NCBI GenBank assembly: GCA_947625605.1
Contig: CANQOY010000002.1
Coordinates: 60,399 to 124,398, forward strand
From: an uncultured Clostridia bacterium
GTDB taxonomy: Bacteria; Bacillota; Clostridia; Christensenellales; Borkfalkiaceae
Reading direction: 5' to 3'
Length of the DNA: 64,000 bases
Shown here: positions 46,431-55,082 of the stretch, in pieces
Position numbering within the stretch: the first letter of the stretch is position 1
How the letters are laid out: every line of letters starts with the position of its first letter
The notes under the pieces: generated by a model
Database searches by the model: none
Told to the model about the DNA's origin: nothing
Seen by the model: only the letters and a program-made list of their open reading frames with translations
Made by a program: the position numbers and the translations under genes

Positions 46431-47945
46431 TCAAACGTATCGCCTTGCGATGGCATATGCGACCCTGATCCCGTCTGCGGCGGCGGAGGTGATGCCTCCC
46501 GCATAGCCGCAGCCCTCGCCGCACGGATAGACGCCCTCCCTGCCGACGGCCTGCAAGTCCTCGCCCCTCACGATGCGAATGGGCGAGCTGGTGCGCGATT
46601 CCACCCCCGTGAGGACGGCGTCGTGCGCCGCAAATCCGCGCAGTCTCCGCTCCATGTCCGGGATCGCAAAACGAAGGCTCTCCGCGAACATGGGTGGCAG
46701 ATAAGCGTCCACAGGCGCAAAGGATGTGCCCCGCGCGTAGGTGGGCAGCACCTCCCCGAAGGCATGGCTCTCCCGCCTCGCGAGGAAGTCTCCCACGAGC
46801 TGCACGGGTGCGCGGTAGCCGCCGCCCGCGGCGAGGAACGCGGCCCGCTCCAACTTCCGCTGAAACGCCACGCCCGCGAGGGGATGATCGCTCGCGAAGT
46901 CCTCCCGCTTGACCTGCACCGCCAGCGCCGCGTTTGCATTCCGCCCGTCCCGCGCAAAATTGCTCATGCCGTTGGTGACGACCCCGCCCTCCTCGGAGGC
47001 CGAGGGAATGACGACGCCGCCGGGGCACATGCAGAAAGAGAACACGGCGCGCGCCGCGGCATGCGAAACGAGCCTGTAATCGGCAGGGGGAAGCGCCGCA
47101 TAGCCTCGGCCGTACTGCGCTTCTCCGATCGCGGATTGAAGATGCTCGATCCTCACGCCCACGGCGAATTCCTTTTGTTCGACGGCAAAGCCCCTTGAAA
47201 GGAGCATTTCGAAGGTATCCCGCGCGCTGTGCCCGACGGCAAGGACGAGCGCGTCTGCGTCCTCCCACTCGCCTGCGATGCACACCTGCGCGAGCTTTCC
47301 GTCTTTGAATTTCACATCCGTGAGCTGCGATCCGAAGCGAATGGCGCCACCATGTCCGAGAATGTACCTGCGGATATTGGCGACGACCTTCTTCAAATTG
47401 TCGCTCCCGACATGCGGCTTTCCGAGATAGCCCACCTCTTCCGGCGCGCCGAAGCGTACAAACGTATCGAGTACTTCGCGGTTCAAGGGGGAGTTGGTCT
47501 GCGTGTTCAGCTTGCCGTCTGAAAACGCGCCCGCGCCGCCCTCGCCGAATTGGACGTTGCTCTGCGGATCGAGGATCCCGTCTCTCTGAAAGGCGAGGAT
47601 ATCGCGCTCGCGTTCATCGACCGCCTTGCCCCGTTCCACGAGAATCGGCCGCACGCCGTGCGCAAGGAGCCTGAGCGCGCAGAACAGCCCCGCGGGCCCT
47701 GCCCCGGCGATGACGACGCGAGGCGCATGTTTTACCTGCTCATATTCGGGCATGGTGGGTGCCTCCGCCCTCTCGGAGCACTCCACAGTGTACACCCATC
47801 TGATATCCGACTTGTCGCGGGCGTCGAGAGATTTCTTCAAGATGCGAAAATTTTTTACGGGAGCGTGCAGCTTTCTCTCGCACATTCTCACGAGTGCCTT
47901 CTCATCTTCGTGCGGCCGCAGAACAAGGTCTTTCAGGGTCAGCAT
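46431..47945 (-). CDS. FAD-dependent oxidoreductase (COG2509-like)
   Basis: RVVIAGAGPAGLFCALRLLAHGVRPILVERGKAVDER; GEGGAGAFSDGKLNT; PCGEGCGYAGGITSAAADG. Confidence 0.9.
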   Translation of the reverse strand: MLTLKDLVLRPHEDEKALVRMCERKLHAPVKNFRILKKSLDARDKSDIRWVYTVECSERAEAPTMPEYEQVKHAPRVVIAGAGPAGLFCALRLLAHGVRPILVERGKAVDERERDILAFQRDGILDPQSNVQFGEGGAGAFSDGKLNTQTNSPLNREVLDTFVRFGAPEEVGYLGKPHVGSDNLKKVVANIRRYILGHGGAIRFGSQLTDVKFKDGKLAQVCIAGEWEDADALVLAVGHSARDTFEMLLSRGFAVEQKEFAVGVRIEHLQSAIGEAQYGRGYAALPPADYRLVSHAAARAVFSFCMCPGGVVIPSASEEGGVVTNGMSNFARDGRNANAALAVQVKREDFASDHPLAGVAFQRKLERAAFLAAGGGYRAPVQLVGDFLARRESHAFGEVLPTYARGTSFAPVDAYLPPMFAESLRFAIPDMERRLRGFAAHDAVLTGVESRTSSPIRIVRGEDLQAVGREGVYPCGEGCGYAGGITSAAADGIRVAYAIARRYV

Positions 47946-49075
47946 GCGAGCGCCCCCTCGGCAGCGAGAAAGGCGGAAGTGAACGCCCATTGCAAGTTGT
48001 AGCCGCCGCACTCGCCGTCCGTATTGAGGATCTCGCCCGCAAAGAACAGACCCTTTCGAAACACACTCTGCAAGTTGCCATCCGTCTCCGCGAGCGGAAT
48101 GCCGCCCTTGGTGACCTGCGCCTCACCGAACCCGTATGTCCCGGACATGGTTAGGGGAAAATGCTTCAAAAGGGTGCAGAGCGCCCCATCGTCCCCCGCT
48201 CTTTTCCACAGCGCGCGGCCCAATCCGTTCGGCACGAGGCAGAGAAGTTTTTCCGCACCCGTCCCCGACCGAAGCGCGCGCATGAGCCGCTCTTCCTCCA
48301 CCCGAGGCAAGAGATCCAGTTCGAGCACGTCCCCCTCTTTCGCGTAGGAAGAGGCGCGGAATACGAGATCGCCCGAGAGCCCTCCCTCCGTAAAGAGGAT
48401 ATCCCCGCCGCCCGCAAAGACTTCCCGCCCGCCGCGGAGCACTTTGAGCGCCCCGTCGACGCGGATGCCTTTGAGTTCGCGCATGGCGGGCTCCGTTTTG
48501 AGGCGGACGAGCGCGGGAGAGAGGGGCGTGACGGTGTGGCCGAATGCGCGCGCCAGAGCGTAGGCCGTCCCGTCCGTGCCGAAGTGCGGCGAGGCCTTGC
48601 CTCCCGCGGCGAGCACGACTGCGTCCGCGCACATCTGTCCCCCATCCCATCTGAGCCGAAACTGCCCGTCGTATGAGAGTTCGCGCACCTGCGCGCCGAG
48701 GCAAATTTGCACATTCAGGCGGGCGAGTTCGCGGCGGAAGAGATCGCATACCGCAGAAGCCTGCCGCCCTGCGGGATAGACGCGCCCGCGCTCGTCGGGC
48801 AAAAAGACGCCACCCATGCTTTCGAGCAGGCACACGGTTTCGCGGTCGGAAAAGCGCGCAAGCGCTCCCGCGACCTTCTCCAAATCGTCGGAAAAATAGT
48901 GCGAGGCGTCCATCGCCGTGTTGGTGACGTTCCCCTGTCCGTTTCCCGTTGCGGCGAGCTTGCGGCCGAGGCGGTCGCCCCGTTCGAGCACGGTGACGCT
49001 CTTGCCCCGCCTTGCGAGCAGAACGGCGCACGCCATTCCCGCCGCGCCTCCTCCGATGATCGCAATCCTTCCCAT
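47939..49075 (-). CDS. NAD(P)/FAD-dependent oxidoreductase, HI0933/BaiN family
   Basis: MGRIAIIGGGAAGMACAVLLARRGKSVTVLERGDRLGRKLAATGNGQGNVTN; GEILNTDGECGGYNLQWAFTSAFLAA. Confidence 0.93.
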   Translation of the reverse strand: MGRIAIIGGGAAGMACAVLLARRGKSVTVLERGDRLGRKLAATGNGQGNVTNTAMDASHYFSDDLEKVAGALARFSDRETVCLLESMGGVFLPDERGRVYPAGRQASAVCDLFRRELARLNVQICLGAQVRELSYDGQFRLRWDGGQMCADAVVLAAGGKASPHFGTDGTAYALARAFGHTVTPLSPALVRLKTEPAMRELKGIRVDGALKVLRGGREVFAGGGDILFTEGGLSGDLVFRASSYAKEGDVLELDLLPRVEEERLMRALRSGTGAEKLLCLVPNGLGRALWKRAGDDGALCTLLKHFPLTMSGTYGFGEAQVTKGGIPLAETDGNLQSVFRKGLFFAGEILNTDGECGGYNLQWAFTSAFLAAEGALAC

Positions 49076-49169
49076 ATTCTTATCATAACGCAACGAAAAA
49101 ATTTTGTCAATAGATTGACAGAACGGTTTTTTCATGTTAGAATAGAAAAAAAAGAAATGGGAGACATCT

Positions 49170-50072
49170 ATGTTGCTGTTCGATCTTGCATCCGTCTCGT
49201 CGGATATCGGGAATTGGTTCAAAGAGAACTATGTGATTGCGGCAATTTTGGCCGCGGTGCTCGTCGTCATCATCGCACTGCTCATCGCCATCATCGTCCT
49301 CTCCGTGAAGGTGAAGAAGAAGGCGAAGCAGCAGGCGAAGGCCGATGCGGAGCAAGCGGAGCCGGAGCGGGAAGAGACCCCCGCTGAACGCGAAGAGGAG
49401 CAGGCAGCCCCTGCGCCCGCCGAAGAGGAACAAGCGGCGCCCGCACCCGAGCCGACCGAAGAGCCCGTACCCATGGCCGAGCCCGAACCTCCCGCAGCAG
49501 AAGAGAAGCCCGTAGAGGAACCCGCAGAGGCCATTGAAGAACCGAAGAACGAAAAGGAGGAAGTACCTATGAAAAAAGAAGAAAAAGCGGGAAAGACCCC
49601 CGCCGCAAAGAAGCCCGCGCCCGCCAAAAAGGACGAGGCTCCCAAGAAGGACAAGGGGCTTGTGTTCAAGCCCGCGCCTGCCGCGCCCGCCGCACCCGCT
49701 GCGCCCGCGAAGGAGGAGAAAGCGAAAGTTTCCGCCGCAAACGGGAAGTGGGTCATTGAAAAGGCGAACGGCAAGTATTGGCTCAGCCTGATCGCGCCCA
49801 ACGGACAGGTCATGCTCGAAAGCCCCGCTCCCGGCTATGCCACTCTGCCCAGCGCGCGTTCCGGCATCAAGACCTATCAGGATAACATCGCCGCCGGCCG
49901 CCTCGAAATCACCGAGCACAAGAACGGCGACTTCCAGGTCCTCGTGCTCAACGCCCGCCACGGCTTGCTCGCCGCAAGCTCGACCTATTCGTCCCGCAAC
50001 CAGGCCGAGAGCGCTTCCGCATCCATCAAGCGCTGGGCCGCGACCGGCGTGACCGAAGAGATCGACGGCTGA
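49170..50072 (+). CDS. Membrane-anchored Ala/Glu/Pro/Lys-rich protein with C-terminal DUF1508/YegP-like domain
   Basis: N-terminal TM AAILAAVLVVIIALLIAIIVL; C-terminal GKWVIEKANGKYWLSLIAPNGQVMLES... Confidence 0.8.
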   Translation: MLLFDLASVSSDIGNWFKENYVIAAILAAVLVVIIALLIAIIVLSVKVKKKAKQQAKADAEQAEPEREETPAEREEEQAAPAPAEEEQAAPAPEPTEEPVPMAEPEPPAAEEKPVEEPAEAIEEPKNEKEEVPMKKEEKAGKTPAAKKPAPAKKDEAPKKDKGLVFKPAPAAPAAPAAPAKEEKAKVSAANGKWVIEKANGKYWLSLIAPNGQVMLESPAPGYATLPSARSGIKTYQDNIAAGRLEITEHKNGDFQVLVLNARHGLLAASSTYSSRNQAESASASIKRWAATGVTEEIDG

Positions 50073-50141
50073 GAGTTGCAACAACGCATCATCCGCCCGC
50101 ACCCTGCGGGCGGATTTTTTTGTCTGAAAGAAAACCACGTT

Positions 50142-50394
50142 GAAGCTGCCCCCTTTGAAGGGGGAGTGGTGCAATTCTGCTCAACAGTGCAGTGCACTGT
50201 GAACTGCACCGCGACAGGAGGCGTGGCCTCGCCGACGGCGTTGCGGCGGTCCCTGCCGCCCAACCGGGTCGAGGCGAAGCCGAGACTGAGGGGGTGTCCA
50301 TCACCGCAATATAAGCGCCACCCCTTCCGTCACTCGCGTTGCTCGTGCCACCCACCCCTCAATGGGTGGGCAAGAGGAAGCTCGTTCCCCCTTT
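50142..50394. repeat. Second copy of the intergenic MITE-like repeat family
   Basis: caattctgctcaacagtgcagtgcactgtgaactgcaccgcgacaggaggcgtggcctcgccgacgg... and shared 3' end with 15893-16241. Confidence 0.88.
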
Positions 50395-50404
50395 CCTCTT
50401 TCAG

Positions 50405-51259
50405 TCAACGCGAACAGAAGGCGACTCCGATGGCATTCGGGCCGACATGGGTGCCGATCGCGCTGCCGATCAGATAGGTGGGAATGCGCTTCGGATCGGC
50501 GATTTGCCCTTTCCACAGGGCCTCGCTGTCGCGCAGGTACTTTTGGAGATACTCATCGGAGAGCCCCGAATACATGAGCCCGTACGGCATGGAGAAGTCG
50601 ATCCCGCCGCATTTCTGCACGAGTTGCATGAGTAAGTTGTTGCTCCGCTTGCTACCGATCGCCTTCCCCGCGAGTTTGACCTCTCCGCCGACGACGGACA
50701 CCACCGGCTTCACGGAGAGCACCTCGCCGGCAAGCGCCGCCGCCCCCGAGATCCTGCCTCCCTTTCGCAGATATTTCAGCGTATCGACGACGGCGAGAAT
50801 TTGGATCTTCTTTTTCTTCTCGTTCAATTCCTCCGCGATCGAGGGCGCGTCCGCTCCGCTTGCGATGAGCCGCAGAGCATATTCGCACAGGATGCGCTCG
50901 CCCGTGGTTGCGCTCAAACTGTCTACAACGAACACTTGCCCCGAAAAGCGTGCGGCGGCCTTCTTCGCACTGTTGTAAGTTCCGGAAAGTTTGGAGGAGA
51001 TCGTGATCGCGATCACCTGCCCGCCGCCCTTTGTCAGCGTTTCGAACGCTTCCTCCCACCGATACTCGTTGATCTGGCTGGTTTTCGGGAGCTCGCTGCT
51101 CTCGATCAGCTTTTCAAAGAACTGCCTGTGCGAAAGGGTCACGCCGTCATAGAATGTCTCCTCGCCGAACCGAATCTCCATCGGGATCATCGAGATCCCC
51201 ATCGCCTGCGCCTCCGCCTCTTCGATATCGGAAGCGCTGTCTACCAAGACCGTGATCAT
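50405..51259 (-). CDS. DegV family fatty-acid-binding protein
   Basis: MITVLVDSASDIEEAEAQAMGISMIPMEIRFGEETFYDG...TSQINEYRWEEAF. Confidence 0.95.
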   Translation of the reverse strand: MITVLVDSASDIEEAEAQAMGISMIPMEIRFGEETFYDGVTLSHRQFFEKLIESSELPKTSQINEYRWEEAFETLTKGGGQVIAITISSKLSGTYNSAKKAAARFSGQVFVVDSLSATTGERILCEYALRLIASGADAPSIAEELNEKKKKIQILAVVDTLKYLRKGGRISGAAALAGEVLSVKPVVSVVGGEVKLAGKAIGSKRSNNLLMQLVQKCGGIDFSMPYGLMYSGLSDEYLQKYLRDSEALWKGQIADPKRIPTYLIGSAIGTHVGPNAIGVAFCSR

Positions 51260-51450
51260 GGTTCCTCCTGCTCCTTGCGGTATTTTCGCGCATCATTATA
51301 CCACAAAATTCAGAAAAGGGAAACAAAATGAACTAATTTTTTCAACCGTGTTTTTTCGGAAAAAAGCGGCGCGGCATGCAAAGAGAAGCACACCGCGCCG
51401 CGCGACGTTCCGCCCATTTTCGGGCAGCCTTTTCCCAACTTGGATTCGGC

Positions 51451-52296
51451 CTATTTGAGGCGGTCCTCGATGAGCCTCGACTGCATGGCCTCCGCAAAGA
51501 TCTCGGCAATGCAATCGGTGTCGGCCTCTTCCACCCTACCCATGTCCGCAAGTGCCGTCAACGACGGGTCGAGCGGGATGCGCGAGACAGCGGGAATCGC
51601 ATACTTTTCCGCGAGCGCGGCCGCCTTGCTCTCCCCGAAGATCTCGTGCCGTTTCCCGCAGTCGGGGCAGGCAAAATAGCTCATGTTCTCCGCCAGACCG
51701 AGGACGGGCACGTCCATCATCCGCGCCATGTTGACGTTTTTCTTGACGATCATCTCCACGAGCGACTGCGGCGTGGTGACGACGACGGCCCCCGAGATGG
51801 GAATGCTCTGAAAGACCGAGAGCGGCACATCGCCCGTGCCGGGAGGCATATCGATGAACATGATGTCCACGTCTCCCCAGACGACGTCCGTCCAGAATTG
51901 CAGAGTCGCGCCCGCGATGAGCGCGCCGCGCCACACGACGGGATCATCCTCGTGTTCGAGCAAGTTGTTCATGGAGATCAGCTTGATCCCAGTGCGGGTG
52001 ACGACGGGCCGAATGTTGCCGTCCGTGCCCGTGGCGAGTTCCCGCACCCCGAACGCACGCGGGATCGAAGGCCCCGTGATATCCGCGTCGAGGATCGCCG
52101 TACGCAGCCCCATCGCCTGCGCGCGCACGGCGAGCAATGAGACGACGAGGGACTTCCCCACGCCGCCCTTGCCGCTCGTGACGGCCACAACGCGGCGGAT
52201 GTGAGACTCGCGGTGCGGAGATTTGATGAAGGACGTCTTGCTGCGCGTCCCGCAGTTCGAACTGCATGTGGAGCAATCGTGCGTGCAATCTGCCAT
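51451..52296 (-). CDS. Mrp/NBP35-family Fe-S carrier P-loop ATPase
   Basis: MADCTHDCSTCSSNCG; VAVTSGKGGVGKSLVVSLL; MFIDMPPGTGDVPLSVFQSIP; SYFACPDCGK. Confidence 0.94.
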   Translation of the reverse strand: MADCTHDCSTCSSNCGTRSKTSFIKSPHRESHIRRVVAVTSGKGGVGKSLVVSLLAVRAQAMGLRTAILDADITGPSIPRAFGVRELATGTDGNIRPVVTRTGIKLISMNNLLEHEDDPVVWRGALIAGATLQFWTDVVWGDVDIMFIDMPPGTGDVPLSVFQSIPISGAVVVTTPQSLVEMIVKKNVNMARMMDVPVLGLAENMSYFACPDCGKRHEIFGESKAAALAEKYAIPAVSRIPLDPSLTALADMGRVEEADTDCIAEIFAEAMQSRLIEDRLK

Positions 52297-52539
52297 GCCG
52301 GTAAAACCTCTTCCCCGATGATGTGCGCAGGGCCGCGGACGGCCCCGCTCCTCTTCTATTTTAACACGAACCGCGGAAAATAACAAATGATTCCGCGGCA
52401 TTTTTCATATTTCCGCACCGAGACCTTGCAAGCGGTGCGCAGGCAGATTGCCCCGTTTGACAAATCCCGCCGAGAATTCTCTTCCGCATACAAAAAATCG
52501 CTTGCAAAATTCCGAAATTTCGGTTATACTATGATTGCT

Positions 52540-52788
52540 GTGATAGGTGGGGAGTCAGCGGTGCCCTGTATCTGCAATCCGCTATAGCAGAGCCGAACGC
52601 TTTTCTCGGTGCGGTTTATGGAAGGCTGCACGCGGTAAGAGGTGTCGATCACAAGGTCTTATGCAACGTCTGCCCGCGAACCGTGTCAGGGTAGGGATAC
52701 AGCAGCACTAAACGGTGTCCGGCGTGTGCCATAAGGGAGCTTTGTGGGAGCCGGCTGCCGCGCTTCCGCTTCGGTAAGCCGCAACAAA
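52540..52788 (+). ncRNA. ffs: Large-type bacterial signal recognition particle RNA
   Basis: Alu-like GGTGGGGAGTCAGCGGTGCCCTGTATCTGCAATCCGCTATAGCAGAG; helix 8 CCGTGTCAGGGTA-GGGA-TACAGCAGCACTAAACGG; long-range pairings gcggttta/taagccgc and cttatg/cataag. Confidence 0.88.
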
Positions 52789-52817
52789 AAAAGCCCTCAC
52801 AGTTTTTTGTATCAAAT

Positions 52818-52842
52818 CGCCCTGCGGCATTTGCCGCAGGGC
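52818..52842 (-). terminator. Hairpin GCCCTGCGGCA...TGCCGCAGGGC downstream of small ORF
   Basis: cgccctgcggcatttgccgcagggcg stem. Confidence 0.65.
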
Positions 52843-52847
52843 GTCTC

Positions 52848-52982
52848 TTACATGACGATGATCTTGCGCTCGGTACCGTCCGCAAAGCGAACCGTGAGCC
52901 CGTTCCCCTCCCGTGTGACGGAGCCGACGACGTCGTCCTCCAATTCCGCAATAAGCAGCGCGAGCAGGTCCTCGATTTTCAT
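52848..52982 (-). CDS. 44-aa small protein MKIEDLLALLIAELEDDVVGSVTREGNGLTVRFADGTERKIIVM
   Basis: SD-like ggaggaag upstream of ATG; divergent from XRE regulator; hairpin downstream; absent from supplied ORF track. Confidence 0.6.
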   Translation of the reverse strand: MKIEDLLALLIAELEDDVVGSVTREGNGLTVRFADGTERKIIVM

Positions 52983-53014
52983 ACGCTTCCTCCTTTGTTT
53001 TCCTTATTATAATG

Positions 53015-53059
53015 TAAGATATATCTTATGTCAAGCATTTTTCGTAAAATATTTCTTAC
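53015..53059. promoter_or_regulatory. Two related dyads between divergent 44-aa gene and XRE gene
   Basis: TAAGATATATCTTA (53015-53028) and GTAAAATATTTCTTAC (53044-53059). Confidence 0.65.
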
Positions 53060-53068
53060 AATATAGGC

Positions 53069-53296
53069 ATGAAAAACAAATTTGCGGAAAGGCTGACGGA
53101 GCTATTGGAGACCAACCGTCTCTCGAAACGGGCGCTCGCGGGGCAGCTCGGCGTTTCGGCGATGAGCGTCTCGGACTGGTCGAAGGGAAATGTGCAGCCC
53201 ACGGCGGAAAACATCTTTCTCGTCGCGGAATTTTTTCATGTCAGCGCGGATTTTCTCCTCGGCCTCGAAGATGAAACGGGCGCAAAAATCTACTGA
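53069..53296 (+). CDS. XRE-family helix-turn-helix regulator
   Basis: MKNKFAERLTELLETNRLSKRALAGQLGVSAMSVSDWSKGNVQPTAENIFLVAEFFHVSADFLLGLED. Confidence 0.93.
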   Translation: MKNKFAERLTELLETNRLSKRALAGQLGVSAMSVSDWSKGNVQPTAENIFLVAEFFHVSADFLLGLEDETGAKIY

Positions 53297-53371
53297 GCCC
53301 GCTTCGGCAGGCAGAAAAACAGACCCGCGGTTCCCCACGGGTCTGTTTTTGATTGGGAAAATTTCCTCGGC

Positions 53372-54454
53372 TTACGCGATGGTAGCGGGCCGTTCGACGA
53401 CGGTCGTCCCAAACGCCGAGAAAGTGATGGACGAGCTCGCAGTCACTTTATAGCCGAGATCGGCGGTGATCTTGGACTCCACCTTGGAGAGTCTGCCGTC
53501 CTTCACATAGTATTTGAGGGAAGCGCTCACGGAGGCGCCGGGGGCAAGGCTGCCGAGCGCCTCGCCGACATACTTGTTGAGGAATGCCTCCTGGATCTTG
53601 AAGCCGTAGCTCGTCTTTTCGAAGTAGCTGTAATCGATATCGGGGAGGCAGAGCGTGGCGAAGCTTTCCATATTGTATACGCCGTATTCCGCGAAGGAGT
53701 TGCTGGAATCTTTCACATAGCTTGCGCCCTTGTCCAGGCTCAGCCATGTGTCGAACGTCGCGCCGTCCTCAAAATATCCGTAGATCGTCATATATGAGAA
53801 CTTGCCGGTCATCATGCTTGCGGTATCGTTGAGGTCGGGCATGGTCATTTCGAGGAGCGCCTTGTCCGTCGCGCACTTGATGACGTAGTCGATGTTCATG
53901 GAGATCCCTTGGGAAGAGCTCTTCGCCGTGTATTTCTGCGTGCAGTTCACATACTTTGCGGAATCGAGCACGTCCGCAAAATAGCTGCGCGTGAGCGCGT
54001 CGCCGTTTTCGGCCTTGGGGACATAGTAACGGAACTCATGGACCACCGCGCCGGACGGGGAGATCTCGATGATGTACACGGTGAATACGAAAGTATCTTC
54101 CTCTTCCGCGGCGAGAGAGGCCGCGCCCGCGACATTCCTCGTGTAAGAGATATCGACGATCTTCGCGGAGACGATGGTATCCCCCTCTTCGAGCGCGTCG
54201 CCCGTATCGAGGCCCGCGATCTCTTCGGAAGAGAGCGTACCGACTTCCTTGACCTCTTTCAGCTGCGCCCTTGCGGCTTCACCCGAGATCTCGTTGTCGA
54301 GGAAGGCCTCGGCCGCTTCCTGCTGCGAAACGTAGCTGTCCTCGGAGATCGCGCCCGCGAACGTATCCACATTGCCGGATCCGCAGGCGGTAAACCCGAT
54401 CGCCATGATCGCAACGAGCAATGCCGCAACGATCAATCTGATTGACTTTTTCAT
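53372..54454 (-). CDS. Secreted lipoprotein of unknown function
   Basis: MKKSIRLIVAALLVAIMAIGFTACGSG lipobox. Confidence 0.85.
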   Translation of the reverse strand: MKKSIRLIVAALLVAIMAIGFTACGSGNVDTFAGAISEDSYVSQQEAAEAFLDNEISGEAARAQLKEVKEVGTLSSEEIAGLDTGDALEEGDTIVSAKIVDISYTRNVAGAASLAAEEEDTFVFTVYIIEISPSGAVVHEFRYYVPKAENGDALTRSYFADVLDSAKYVNCTQKYTAKSSSQGISMNIDYVIKCATDKALLEMTMPDLNDTASMMTGKFSYMTIYGYFEDGATFDTWLSLDKGASYVKDSSNSFAEYGVYNMESFATLCLPDIDYSYFEKTSYGFKIQEAFLNKYVGEALGSLAPGASVSASLKYYVKDGRLSKVESKITADLGYKVTASSSITFSAFGTTVVERPATIA

Positions 54455-54508
54455 ATTTTCTCCTTCTCCTTTTGCGGCGATGCGCCGCACACTTGATTTT
54501 GTAACTTT

Positions 54509-54538
54509 ATTATACCCCCCCCCCTACCGAGATGTCAA
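54509..54538 (-). promoter_or_regulatory. Promoter TTGACA-18 bp-TATAAT with a G10 tract in the spacer
   Basis: - strand TTGACAtctcggtaGGGGGGGGGGTATAAT. Confidence 0.9.
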
Positions 54539-54619
54539 GTTTTTTTCCATATTTTTGATACTGAAAAAGCAAAAGGGCGGCGGGCCCGAGAGCCGAACCC
54601 GCCGCCCGTTTCGAGCGCG

Positions 54620-55006
54620 TCAAAACATGATCGCAATGAAAGCCGCGGCCCCGCCGAGGATCGCGAGGATGAGCGCAAGGGTGACCCATGTCAGCGCTCC
54701 GCGGTCAAGAGAGAGCAGACATGCCCAGTAGATCATCGCTGTGATGAGGGAAATGAGGGCGGCAAATCCGCCGATCGCCACACCCCCGCACACGATGAGC
54801 ACGGTCTCGACGAGCCCCGCATGCCCCAACATGGTGAAGAGGAGCAGGGCGCACCCGCATGCCGCCGCCAGAAGCGCGTACAGGATCGCGATCGGGGCAA
54901 AGCGCTTGGACTTTTTCTTCCGATCCGGGTCCTCTCTGAGCAGGCGCGCGTTCCGTGTGATGCGCATCCATTCGCGGATCAGATTTGCTCTGAAATGAAT
55001 TCTCAT
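54620..55006 (-). CDS. Small integral membrane protein (128 aa)
   Basis: Three hydrophobic segments after basic N-terminus; start overlaps stop of upstream 20-aa ORF (ATGA). Confidence 0.65.
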   Translation of the reverse strand: MRIHFRANLIREWMRITRNARLLREDPDRKKKSKRFAPIAILYALLAAACGCALLLFTMLGHAGLVETVLIVCGGVAIGGFAALISLITAMIYWACLLSLDRGALTWVTLALILAILGGAAAFIAIMF

Positions 55007-55065
55007 GATCTTTCGATGCCGATTCGCCGCAGGAGCATAAACTCTCGCACGTCATCCTCGGACAT
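55003..55065 (-). CDS. Possible 20-aa leader ORF MSEDDVREFMLLRRIGIERS
   Basis: SD aaaggaggg + ATG; stop overlaps downstream ATG. Confidence 0.4.
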   Translation of the reverse strand: MSEDDVREFMLLRRIGIERS

Positions 55066-55082
55066 GGTACCCTCCTTTTTTG

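Noticed and set aside
52649-52951. ORF 52649-52951 on - strand
   Set aside because: Overlaps the SRP RNA and a small coding gene; no domain support.
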